A stretch of DNA of 64,000 nucleotides from Blasia pusilla. Its lineage: Eukaryota > Marchantiophyta > Marchantiopsida > Blasiales. The notes under the pieces were generated by a model, which saw nothing but the letters and a program-made list of their open reading frames with translations, ran no database searches and was not told the DNA's origin. The position numbers and the translations under genes are program-made. The DNA lies in the NCBI GenBank assembly GCA_050084515.1, contig CM114275.1, forward strand, positions 7,378,001 through 7,442,000, read 5' to 3'. Of this stretch, positions 36,401-47,017 are shown piece after piece; the first letter of the stretch is position 1, and each line of letters begins with the position of its first letter.

Positions 36401-36960
36401 CTCCACGACACTACTCTAATCTAAGGTCAGATTGACATCCCACTTGGTAAGAACATTTTCCATAAGAGTGAGGGACTCCCCATCTAGTACTCTTCCCAAT
36501 CACTCCCAAAACTTAAAACCCCCTATAGTTCTTTCCAACACTTCAAAGAACTCAACCAATGGATTGAGTTGAGCTTGCACATGCCTCCTCCGTAAGATGT
36601 TGTCCCCTTTAGCATGGTCAGCCCAACCATTGGCAATGGACTCCCCTTGACCATCATTGTCTTAGTCCTTTGGGAACACATGGGACACAAAGTTTGGATC
36701 CCATCTCCAAACTTGAGTCTCTATTGCATGCCGCTCAACAAACTCAACATAATTGGCTATTAGAGCCCCCTCAAAATGCTCAAAAAAGCACATCAATACC
36801 ATAAAGGGCAGAAAAACTAACGGACACCGTATCCTCTACCTTTCAAATCAAGTCAAACTCTTAGATAAAGTTCATGGAACTCAATCATGCCAACCACTCT
36901 AGCAAACTACATCTATCCCCACTTGGTCACGCCTCATCAACATCATTATGCAATGGCATG
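36400..36960 (-). mobile_element. decayed gag-like fragment of the Ty3/gypsy family
   Basis: Stretches such as AAAGAACTCAACCAATGG followed by TTGAG (36543-36570) and CTCAACAAACTCAACATAAT with GCCCCCTCAAAATGCTC (36725-36783) resemble the gag region at 51585-51610 and 51795-51845 of the long element in the same order and orientation. No open frame remains. Confidence 0.45.
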
Positions 36961-37075
36961 GTGACACCACTATTCTAGTACTGACGCGTAATCTTTTGAC
37001 CCCATGTTCATCTTATGCTCGAACACCAAACTTGACAAGGATGGTCGACACTGTATGTCACTCCATATGTGTTGT

Positions 37076-37890
37076 GTGAATAAACATCGCTGCCAACATA
37101 CCTCGGCTATCATACACACAAGTCTAAGATTCATCTAACTATGAATCCTAACATGCATATCTACACATAAACGATTGGACAACTCCAATATAAAATTTGA
37201 TGTTGATGAAATCTACAATCAACTATGCCTCATCTAAGAATCCACTCAATGATACACATTGCATCAGCAATAAGAGATAGTTTGCAATGAATTCTCAATA
37301 TGTGTGATCTCCAATAAATCCTAGGCCACTCTTCAAGAGGTAATCCAAGCACACAAATTATTTTTTATCAAAGATCCCAACATGGGTTTGATCTAAGGAA
37401 GATGAGCTCTTAATGAGTTTCATGTGAGGTATACCCCCCGGGCATCTCTATGGGTGACTTATACACAGAGGAAACCTCCTCCTAGAAAACACCAACGACC
37501 TCGAGCACATAAGGTACTAACTCTCTTACAACTACAAACTTGGTCCTCTCATAAGACCAACTACTTCTCAATTTCAAATTAACCCTCGAACCCTCTACAC
37601 CCAAGGGGCTCCACACAAAAGATAAGAGGGTCAACCTCTCCAAGATTGCCACTCCTCATAAAAGGAAGGGTGACCTACGCTTGTAGGTCACCTCCTAAGA
37701 GCAAGTCACATATGACCTTTCAAAATGGTGTAGTATAAGACCCCTTTAAGGCATAGATACAATCTCATCCTAAGTCTCATCTACCATGATAATTGTCATG
37801 TGAATATTCATCGCTGCCAACATATATCAAATGTCATGCACACAAGTCTAAGATCCATTTAACTATGAATCTTAACATCCATACATATGA
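37076..37890. repeat. direct repeat of the element's 3' internal end
   Basis: About 95 bp at 37076-37170 recurs at 37797-37890 (shared CATCGCTGCCAACATA, CACACAAGTCTAAGAT and CTAACTATGAATC). A more diverged version is at 42335-42400 and at 44705-44770, next to the 3' LTR of the long element. The piece between the copies has no recognisable retroelement gene. It holds a 10-bp hairpin, GGTGACCTAC/GTAGGTCACC, at 37669-37692. Confidence 0.55.
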
Positions 37891-37899
37891 ATGATAAGA

Positions 37900-40660
37900 C
37901 CACCCCAATTTCCCTCTAGTTGGTGGTTAGGTCGCTCTCAAGATAGCCTACAACACAAGCCTAAATGCTCTGTACCTTTTCGGTGCTAAGATTAGGAGGC
38001 GAGGTGCTATATTGCCTCATCGTTAGTCACCTTCCTACAATCCATAGCATAAAGAGTTATCTTTTAATCTACCTATGACACTTATGTATATCTAGGCCAA
38101 AGCCCAACGTCCCTTGAGAACCAAGTCAAGAGGCGGCGTCAAACAAGACATATGCCATCCTTGAGAATACCTATTGCAAACTAGCATCGTGGTTGATCCT
38201 CTGGCATACCCACACAACATAAATCTCAAGCTTGAAGGAACAACTAACAAGCTCAAATCAATACTCACATCCACATTCAAAAGATGACATGGCAGACAGT
38301 TACGCACATGATCTTTCCAGACAGTACCATCACAGCCCTCTAAAACAAGGAGTTTTGAAGGGAAAATCTCTCACATTGGTAGAATAATGTGTCTCGCCAT
38401 CACATCCAATGTCATCAGCACGCTCTGTTGTAGGTAGATATAATCACTCACTCGACCTCTCTACTAACACTACCAATTCAATCCACTTAGTCAAATGCTC
38501 CACTATGATCAATACGTACCAACTATGGCGCCCTGTCAATGGTAAAGGCCCTACAAAGTCTGAACTCGAGCGATACCCTAAAACCATGATCGGTGAGGGA
38601 TGCAAGTGTGGTGTCAAGACATTCAACGATGCCAAGACTTTATCACATACAATGCATCTGGCTACAATTAAATTGCTGAACATCAATCTGCATACGTACA
38701 CTTGGCTCCAAAATTACCCAACTCCTTATGAGCATATTTCACAACTCTTGCTCGATGCAAAGGATTCAGCACTATCAGCATTCATCCAGCCTCCCAAACT
38801 TAAAGCACATGCATTCCCTCCCACATGAATCTCCTAGCTCGTTGTACGACTCGATCTTGCTATCTAGCACCCATCATGCTTACTAAGACATCAGTACAAA
38901 GGTACTCCAAGATCATCTCATCATCATGGATGTCTTGACTCCATGGAAGCTCCCCCTTATCATCGATCCGGATCTAAGGACTCACCATCACACAAAAACA
39001 CACAAGATACCATACTTACTGACATCATCTAAACATCGATTGCTATTGACCCACGTATGATAGCATGGGTCTCTATGATACATGCTCATGATAAACTCCT
39101 TAAGCTTGTAGTACACACTCCTCTCTCAAAATCCACGTTGCGGTACTGGTGGTGCAGGAAATCATGACTCCTCTCGAGTGTACCTCACAATCGCTACACT
39201 CTCCTTAGCCATGTTGCACTCAATATCCGCCATCTCAAAAGAAATGTCAATCTGGATGAGGTACACATCAGGAGTACTGCATTCCTCAACTATTTTTGTA
39301 CGTCTTGTTCTAGCATACCATACCATGCCTAAACAACTTGGGCCTCTATCACCCCTTGAGTGACACTAATCAAACAAAGTAGAAGTAAGGTAATGTGACT
39401 CTATGAGTCACACTAGCCACCTCGCCTCTCAAATTCCTGAAAGGACATCGTGATGACCCTTGTACCCCTTCACGTGATCACTCTCAATCTCACAAGTAAT
39501 CCCTCAATCACCTAGACCTAACATACGTGGCTCAATCTACACTCCCTCTCATTGAAACGTGTAATGTGTGGCAACAAATGGTGTGGTGCGGCAAATTAGA
39601 AACTAGTCTATCGTCTCATTGACGTAGCATACCCACAACTCTGGACATCCCATACATGTCTATGTATCTTAACCTTATAGACCAAGAATACTCTCAGCAT
39701 CCGTACAAAGCCCAATATTCCAAATAACTACCGAGTACTCGTAAATGCCTCTCACACCTTCAAGGCAAAAGACAAGAATGGATAACTTGAAAAAAATGTT
39801 GGCATCGCTCCTCAATAACTGCAAACCTCAACCCCAACTTGGCCATGAAGAAAAAATCCTTCAATCAGCAAGTTGTACTCCCCGATGCTGAGGATACTCA
39901 AACATCTTGGATATGTAGTGCGGATACAACGCTACGGTGCCGCACAAAATGACTACAAATGGCACGAAACTCGATGATGAGATGTAAAAGTCAACAATGT
40001 TCCCTCCTGTATTTGTAAGAAATGCTATGGTCGTCTCCACACAATTCTATAATCAAGATGGTACGATACACATGGTTGCAAAAAATGGACTAGTTCGTCC
40101 GTAAGGCGGACAAGATTGGACATGTTTATGGACATGGATTATAAAATATAGGTCCCATTCTTATAGTTCATGGTGGAAGGTAGGACAAGGATAGACGGGG
40201 AAATAAGGGGGGAGGGATTAGAGGTTGGAGGAGGAAGAAATGAGAAAGTGCGGATCATGAAAGGGATAGGGCCCATATGGACAAGTCCTTGTATAGGACA
40301 AAGGTAAGTCCACAAATATGGACATATTTGTGGACATAGACTTTGTCCATATGCAAACTTGGTGGTACTTCCACAAGCAACATGGCGTGACAATCAACAT
40401 CACCTTGCGGCTATGAGCATCACAACACAAAACTTGGATTGTCGTCGAGTGGCTAAAAATTAGAAGGCATAGGAAAGAAAAAAGTAAACTATGACGCCAC
40501 CTATCAAAAGATCACTTTTCCATCACTAGACAACACTCATAGTTTTTCAATCCGGATCCACAATGGTCAACAATGAGATGATTGTACTAATCTTGCCGAT
40601 GTCAGCGGTGTGGCATGGTGATTGGTAACTCTGCACTACACCCCGCTCATTGATACCAAA
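37900..40660 (-). mobile_element. internally deleted relative of the Ty3/gypsy element
   Basis: Three blocks follow the order of the long element. First, 38080-38440 matches its integrase C-terminus/PHD region (45010-45370). Then 38440-38990 resumes at 45945-46500, so about 575 bp of integrase core is missing. Then 39110-39590 resumes at gag (51220 onward), so about 4.7 kb covering RNase H, reverse transcriptase, methyltransferase and protease is missing. The leader homology continues to about 40620. A TGGTATCA string at 40660-40653 (minus) could be the tRNA-Met primer site. It keeps no intact protein and could only move in trans. Confidence 0.7.
38080..38237 (-). pseudogene. PHD-finger-like tail of the deleted element
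   Basis: The minus-strand frame at 38307-38092 reads LRFMLCG, MLVCNRYSQGWHMSC and LKGRW. It parallels the longer element's integrase tail and keeps the Trp that is a stop codon there. The first Cys is Phe, the fourth is Tyr, and the final Cys pair is out of frame, so the finger is non-functional. Confidence 0.6.
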
Positions 40661-41009
40661 GTTTTATAGCTAAAAATAGTTGCATGTGCGATAGGTTGAC
40701 AACCAATGAGCAAGAGGCGGCGCTGTAAAGTCTATCAATCGACGATCTTCAATCATAACCGTCTAATAAGCAACGGCGTCGAATGGCAAAAAATGACAAT
40801 TGACATACAATGTCAATTGATTCCAAACAGAGTTACTAGGGGACAACAACAAGCTCTATCAATTGTTTGCCACCAAAACAGGCACAAGAATAGACAACTA
40901 CCTAGCGACGGACATAAGTACAAAGGAGCGGTAAGAGGAGAGAGGAAATTACTATCAATCCAAAGAGATAATTGTTTTAAGAGAGTTTCCTATGATTTGA
41001 AGAATTGGA

Positions 41010-41366
41010 GTGAAGAGAAATAGAATGTGTAGGTCATTCCTGAAGAGGGCAAAGCGAATCACATCCACTCGAGAGGCTAACATGGAAGTCATTGCTATAA
41101 AAGATGTGCTTAGGGGGAATGGAATAGAAAAAATGTATTGGGTTAGGAACAACACCGTGAATTCCAATGTTTATGGGGAGCATGTTGTACACATCTGTTG
41201 CTTTCCCACATGTCCAAAAGAGACAAGTGGGAAGATGTACTTCCTTTGTAAGCACGTGTACTATATTTTGCTTATAGCTTTAAGCGAGTCAAATCTAGAA
41301 GTAGGAATCCACCAAAAAATGTTGTGTGTCAAAGAAGTGCGCAGTATCCTAAACAATTTACTCTGA
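41010..41366 (+). pseudogene. SWIM zinc-finger protein fragment
   Basis: A 118-codon frame resembles the C-terminal half of plant SWIM-domain proteins. FLKRAKRI near the start corresponds to the RA..R block before the domain, and FLCKHVYYILLIAL near residue 80 matches the SWIM CKH..FVLL core. The following VEVGIHQKM..VRSILNNL-like tail also fits. The upstream CxC pair is altered (CCFPTCP) and no flanking exons were found between the surrounding retroelement pieces. It is probably a captured or stranded gene fragment. SWIM fingers bind DNA or protein; this one is unlikely to work. Confidence 0.5.
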
Positions 41367-41696
41367 GTATATAAAATTGGGTCTGAGAGTGCAGTTTGGA
41401 AATACTAAATTGTTCACTATAAACTTGAACTTTCTTAAGTATTCCTTAGGCACTCCTTTTCAGACCTTGGATGGAAAAAGTTAATTGTTCCACATTTGTG
41501 CTTCCAATCAAATTTCCAATTTTGTAACTTTGCATTGAGTGATGATTGGATGCATGACTCTTTTATGTATGGTTTAACTTGTTGGGTTCAGATGGGTTGC
41601 ATAGGGGGGAAGAGGAAAACAAGTTTATGGAAGGAGTGAATAAGAAAAGGGAACATAAACGTAAAATATGAAGAAAGAAATTCCTCCCTCTTCAAC

Positions 41697-42301
41697 TCAC
41701 AGGCAAAATCCAAATGACTTTGTAATACGAACGTGTTTCAAACTTCTACCGTCTACCAGCCTGAACCCTGCACTTGTAAGGTTTTCCACTTCGACGTGAG
41801 GGCAATTGGTACCAGTAGCAATGGGCCAAATCATGGGGATATTCCCTAGAGCTCCAATGGCAGATGGGTATGATTTTCTGAACTCGCATGATTCATTTGG
41901 ACTGAAGAAGTACTGCAATTGATCTCCTCTCCTTGTAAAATCAATCAAAGGTTTTCAGCCCCAAAAGTCAGGCAGTGGTCAACATGTCCTTGTATATTTC
42001 TTATTCAAGAATGTATCACATGCTCTCCGTTTTCCATTAGATCCAGCCGTGCATGTGGGTCAACATCTAGGGTTGCTTCGAGAAATATGCCACCTTTTGG
42101 GATTGCAATATGCCTCTATGACAGGATTGCAATGCCATATTGTTGAATAACCCCCAAGCCAAGATGATGGGAAGCCTCGGAAATAGAGGAATTTGGAAAT
42201 AAGACATTCATTGATTTTGTAGAAGACAATGCAACTTGAACTTGGGAGCTATCTAGTGTTTCCCAATACTTGGGTGGAGGTGATTTCATCATCCAGATCA
42301 A
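41697..42301 (-). pseudogene. unassigned protein-coding relic
   Basis: Minus-strand frames at 42301-42116 and 41948-41697 look protein-like: one has SISEASHHLGLGVIQQYGIA, the other GNIPMIWPIATGTNCPHVEV. Between them coding-like text appears in other frames (for example PKGGIFLEATLDVDPHARLD) with frameshifts and stops. I do not recognise the family. Frame switching without clear introns suggests a decayed gene or gene fragment. Confidence 0.35.
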
Positions 42302-42334
42302 TCATTGGATTTATTCCTCGATGTTGTCGTGTGC

Positions 42335-43725
42335 ATATATATCGCTACATACATCATTGGTCACATCTACACCACACAACACCAATCTTCCCCACACACG
42401 GGTAGATCCACACATGTACATAAATCAACTCATACATATACATGGAGATCACACAACTACACAACCCTAAAACTAAACTCCTCAATCTACATGGGCATAT
42501 CGACACTCGTCCATCCTGCGCTATCAAGGAATCCGGATGCTAGCACCCTAGTCCTATCTCACACACATACAAGAGAGGTGCTCCAACGGCCCAACATGAG
42601 AAAGATGGGAAATCCATCTTCCTCCCTTATATAGGGTTGGGAAGGGCCAAAAGGCTCTTCCCCTAAAAAATAGCTATCCTCTTGGTAACTTGCACACACA
42701 GGTTACTAGGTGCGGGTGACCTGCTCAACAAGTCATCTTGCTGTGAAAGACCTCAACAAGTTAGTTGTAAAAAATGACGTTCCTAACACAATGGACCTAT
42801 CCTCAACCTCATCCAACACCGTGAGACAAAGTTACACTCAAGATAGTCCGCGGGCTCCTACGTCCCATCCACGATAGATCTCGGCCTATCGGCTACTCAG
42901 ATGTGACAACTGTCGTGCGCATACAACTTGCCTCTCGACGAAGGTCAAAACTTCCATCCCTAGTGTGACCATATCTATGGCAATAGTCACACTAGTACTA
43001 TGGTGGGGCCATCCTCTGTGGCTCCTGAGCAATCGGAGGCGCTCGTGGCCCTCTCCCATGCTATGGGCAGTCTCTCTGCCTATGGGCCCCTCCACACGTC
43101 AAACAAGACAACATCGGTCCCTGCTGGGCAACATATGTAGGTACGGGTCGTTGCCTCATAGGCTCACGGTACCCGGCCTGCTCTCTTGGCACACTCGCCC
43201 GCTCCCATGGTACTGGTGCTCGTTGTGGCACCTATAGGGTCACCGTCACTCGTGGACCCGTCGACTCTCGAGAAAATCCAGCGGTCACTACCTCCTCCTC
43301 ACTCATGTTGAGCTCAATATGCTCAGACAATTCAAAGACCACCTTCAATGTGGGCTTCGCTGTGTGAATCAACAATGCATCTCGGACTCTCCTCCGTAGT
43401 TCTCACCCAGAACCCGACCAATCTTTGGGATCGCGCCTCGATCACTCCATACGTAGCAATGATCAGCCTCCTCATGCGCGTGAATGCCTCTCTCAGACTC
43501 TCACCCGATCGTTGTTGAAAATCCTATAGACTCTTCAGCTTGTCGGTGCGTACGCCCTGGTAGCTCTTCCCCAACTGTCGAAAGAACTCCACTATGGGAC
43601 TGAAGCTGCAACCTCAACTCAACCCCGTCTGACACCGTGGGACAAAGTTACACTCAAGATAGTCCGGTGGCTCCCACGCCCTATCCACGATAGATCTTGG
43701 CCTATCGGCTAATCACATATGACAA
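42335..43725 (-). mobile_element. gag-bearing fragment of a related Ty3/gypsy element
   Basis: The minus strand between about 43620 and 42960 is homologous to gag of the long element. It has the same order of blocks around CTCTCACCCG and CCTGGTAGCTCTTCC, and it has two zinc-knuckle codon sets: CLTCGGAHRQRDC near 43105-43065 and CDYCHRYGHTRD near 42995-42960. Several TAG/TGA stops break it. It is bracketed by a roughly 95-bp direct repeat (42815-42905 and 43626-43716) that includes ATCCACGATAGATCT and CCTATCGGCT. Confidence 0.65.
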
Positions 43726-44211
43726 TGTTGACGCTTGACTTGTCTAAAGTTAAGGTACTTATTGGGTCTCCAGGAGTCTCTCTCGGACTGCTCTACCATC
43801 ATATGTATGGGACGTCTTGACACAAGCCCACGAATGTCCCCACCAATGTGGACTTCTGTCTCAAGACAAGTTCTAGCAAGGCACCGATTAGAGACTTCAA
43901 CATACATTTTCTCATTGCTCGATCTCAAAGAGCACAAAAATGGAAGGGCCTTTTCCCTTGATGATACCTTTTGTGAGAAAGATATGGGATGTTGTTGATC
44001 GCAACATTGCTCTAGCCTGGTCTTTTGACATGCCTTAACCAGGGAGATTCTTTGGCGTGATTGTGATGACCTTCAAGATGAATGGTCACTCTTGGCTCCT
44101 CTTGTGTTTGGGCAAAGGGAATTTTCATGAATGTTGAATCCTTGCACATCCCATTTTTTTAAGTGAGGATCGAGTACATAACGCTAAAATGCAAAACTCA
44201 AGAGCTTACTA

Positions 44212-44440
44212 CCCTCGAGAAACCAAGAAATTGAAATATGTTGCAACATGTTTGAATTCAACGCATTGCAGAGGAGAAATATTTGCAACCCGTCGGTTTC
44301 ACACGGGTTGCAACAACATAACCCGAACACAAATTTCTTCTAGCCCGCCAAACCCGACAAGTTGAAAACTCTTGCAACATGTCTAAAATCCAATGGGTTG
44401 CAACCTGATGGATTCATACATGTTGCAACATGTATGAAGT
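44212..44440. repeat. palindromic CAACCCGTCGG motif array, left part
   Basis: Degenerate copies of an inverted-repeat motif (CAACCCGTCGGA..TCC.A.GGGTTG) occur here. Examples are GCAACCCGTCGG..ACACGGGTTGC at 44288-44316 and CCAATGGGTTGCAACC near 44392. The same motif family continues at 56.3-56.9 and 58.5-58.85 kb on the far side of the retroelement. Confidence 0.55.
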
Positions 44441-44701
44441 CACCTCCTTGGCTCTTGACCTGATGTAGGAGGTCAAAGGCCACTTACCAAAAATAGAAAG
44501 TCAATCATATACTCAAAATGGTACTTACCTAAAATATTAAGTTCCTCAATATGGCTCCAAATGAGCCAAAACGAAGAGGAAACCTGCTTTCTCAAGTTTC
44601 CCTGGGCCTCAGAAGGTCATCCTCGACCTATTGAGCATGTCCTCCACTACTTACGAAGGCACTCTACTAGATCTCACCAATCTATCCTAAAAGACGTGAC
44701 A
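44437..44701 (-). mobile_element. 3' LTR (partial) of the long Ty3/gypsy element
   Basis: This 265-bp block matches 55131-55395 over its whole length with scattered substitutions. Both end in ..CGTGACA on the plus strand, that is, TGTCACG at the 5' end of the LTR read on the minus strand. The remainder of the LTR seen at the right end (CT microsatellite and beyond) is absent here, so this LTR is truncated at 44437. Confidence 0.75.
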
Positions 44702-45019
44702 GTTGTCGTGCGCATACACATCGCTACACAACATACATCGCTGTCACCGAACACACACACACAAACACGCACGATCCCATGCTAACTCATGGCATCCAAA
44801 CAACGAGACAAGAAGTACCAAAATATCTCCAATCGCCCCCCTAGGTAGAGGTTAGGTCCTTCTAACTCAAGATAGCCATCTATCCCTACCTACCATGACA
44901 TACATCTCTCGGACTCCAAGAGCAAGAAGGTCGGGTGCTCATGTGTCCCCAACGTTAGTCGCCTTCTTGTCATCCATATCACAGACATAAGTCGGAATAT
45001 AGAACAACATACTCTATGT

Positions 45020-45142
45020 ACATCTGGGACACATTCATTATCCTTGAGGAACCCTAGTGAGAGATGGCGTCAAACATGCCATATGCCATCCTATCGAATA
45101 CCCATCACATACTAGCATAGTGGCTACACCACACAACATACA
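45020..45142 (-). pseudogene. PHD-finger-like domain at the integrase C-terminus
   Basis: Downstream of the integrase core the frame reads LRCMLCG, MLVCDGYSIGWHMACLTP, RVPQG, two stop codons (45040-45035), then M-CPRC. The spacing is C-x2-C...C-x2-[Tyr]-x4-H-x2-C...C-x2-C, which is the C4HC3 PHD finger with the fourth Cys replaced by Tyr. The second stop is TGA where PHD fingers have their conserved Trp before the final Cys pair. PHD fingers read histone tails. Chromoviruses carry a chromodomain at the same place in integrase, so a targeting role is a reasonable inference. Confidence 0.72.
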
Positions 45143-46429
45143 CCGCAAGCCTGCATGAACTATTTCTAAGCTCGGATCAACTGTACCATCAATGTTCAGA
45201 AGATGACATGACGCACTATTACGCGCATGGTCCTTCCAAACCATACCATCGCATCCCTCCAATAAGAAAACACCGGATGGCAAAACCTCACCCACTCTCA
45301 AGATGGTGCGCCCTACAGTCATATCCAACGTCATGGGTGTCGTCTGCTGCAAGTAGACATAGTCTCCTTGATGAAACCTCCGGATAGTAGGTCGATAACC
45401 ACCTTCCCGAATAGTCGCATACCTTAACGTATCCCGATGTTGCGCAATCTCCAAGTTTTCAAATGCCATGGACATCACTCTCCGAAACAGCTCAGCCCTC
45501 TGAGAACACGTTCGCATCCATACGTCAAGGTCATCAAGGTTCAACACCTCACCAACATCTCGACGAATGGCTGTAGTTAAATGTGGATCTTGGCCATAAA
45601 GCAACGAGAATGGTGAGAAAGACGCTAAGGATGCCTGCCTGCTGAATCTGTATCCCATCACCAACCACAGAAACTGAAGGTCCCAATCTCCTAGGTGAGC
45701 TCTCTGCAAGCCATACTTGCGTAGTCCTCTCTTCACCGTCTGCACAACCCGCTCCACTAGTCCATCCACCTCAAGATGATCTCGCAAATTAGTGCAGTGG
45801 TCGATCAGTGCCTGATCATACAAGGCCTGAAACTCCCCTTGGAACTCTATACCCTGGTCTGTCAACACCTCAGCTGGTGCACCGTAATGACTCAACACTC
45901 GACCTAGGAAGGCAAACGCTACTCCCTCACTTGCTTTGTCAGGCAATGCAACCAACTCTATCCGCTTTGAGAAGTGCTCGACCATCACCAACATATAACG
46001 ATTATGGTGGTCCGTCAAAGGCAAAGGTCATGCAAAATCCAAACTCCATCTTTAACCTAAACCCATGATCAAAAGTGGATGCAACTGTGGAGTCACAACA
46101 TTGAACGATGCTTGGACTCGATCACATACCATGCACCTGGCAACAAATACCTGAACGTCAGTCTGCATGCCTCGCCACCAATACTGAATCTGGAGCAAGT
46201 TGTACGTCTGCTTCACTCCACAATGACCCAACTCCTCGTGGGCATGACGCACCAAACGTGCTCTCTCTGAAGTTTGAGGCACTACACGCACTCTACCATC
46301 TCCCACACTCGCAACACACTTGTACCCTCCCACCGAAACTGTCTGGCTTGCTGTAGGATCCGATCCCGCTCTATAGCACCCACTCTGCTCGCAACGTTGC
46401 CAGTACGTAGGTACTCCAAGACCACTCAA
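45038..46429 (-). CDS. integrase region (zinc head, DDE core, C-terminal tail)
   Basis: The zinc head is in 46429-46052: HAHEELGHCG, then CMVCDR about 30 residues on (HHCC type). The core is in 46024-45038. A first catalytic Asp lies in SLDFA just upstream of a TGA near 46029, the second is in LTDQGIEF, and the Glu is in DHLEVDGLVERVVQTVKRGL. RYGL/GYRFS and LLYGQDPHL blocks follow, as in plant Ty3/gypsy integrases. Integrase inserts the cDNA into the host chromosome. The 328-codon core frame is intact apart from the upstream TGA and the stops in the tail. Confidence 0.93.
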
Positions 46430-46599
46430 TCATCGTGAATGTCTCGGCCACCTGTCGTCTCCTCATCGGCCTCTGGATCTAAGGACTCTCCATCAGACCT
46501 CGCCATTGAATTCTCAGCAATCTGGCTCTCCATAGCCAACAAGCCCAAATAGGCTAACGCATGCCATCTTGGCACCAACTCCTCATCACTCTCACCATG

Positions 46600-46910
46600 C
46601 CAACGAGCTCCAGTCGCATCTTGCTGACTCGGGCATCCTAGTTGAGCGTCCCATGTCTATGCACCACCTGGAAGTCATACTCCTGCAACAAAAGAGCCCA
46701 CTTTGCAAGCTTTCTTGTAAGCTTGTCGGAATCCATCAACCACTTAAGTGGTTGATGATCAGTAATGATAGTAAAGGGATTTTTGAATAGATAACATCTG
46801 AAATGTGCGACAGCCCATACTGCAGCTAAACACTCACCCTCATACGAGCTATACTTTTCCTCTGCAGCGTTGTTTGAGTGACTAGCATAAGCCACCAAAA
46901 ACTCTCTACC
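46600..46910 (-). CDS. retroelement RNase H domain
   Basis: The frame 46898-46638 has VAYASHSNNAAEEKYSSYEG, ECLAAVWAVAHFR and TDHQPLKWLM, the standard block of the RNase H-like domain after Ty3/gypsy RT. ECLA.VWA and TDH contain the acidic catalytic positions. It is separated from the RT frame by a shift near 47035 (RT reads on as EHFKCSKTY then stop) and a further stop. It degrades the RNA of RNA/DNA hybrids during reverse transcription. Confidence 0.9.
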
Positions 46911-47017
46911 ATCATCATCATGTTAGGTGAGCACAGCTCTAAGCCCCAACATGCTCCAATCAGTATGCATTTGGAAAGGACACCCCCTGATTAGTCTCCT
47001 CAATATGGGCGCAGACG

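Noticed and set aside
40653-40660. TGGTATCA primer-binding site of the deleted element as a firm call
   Set aside because: The 8-base match is suggestive, but no LTR end was recognised beside it, so it is mentioned only as a possibility.
46734-46757. 24-bp perfect palindrome (CATCAACCACTT and its complement)
   Set aside because: It is coding sequence of the RNase H block TDHQPLKWLMDS; the symmetry follows from codons and is not a separate feature.
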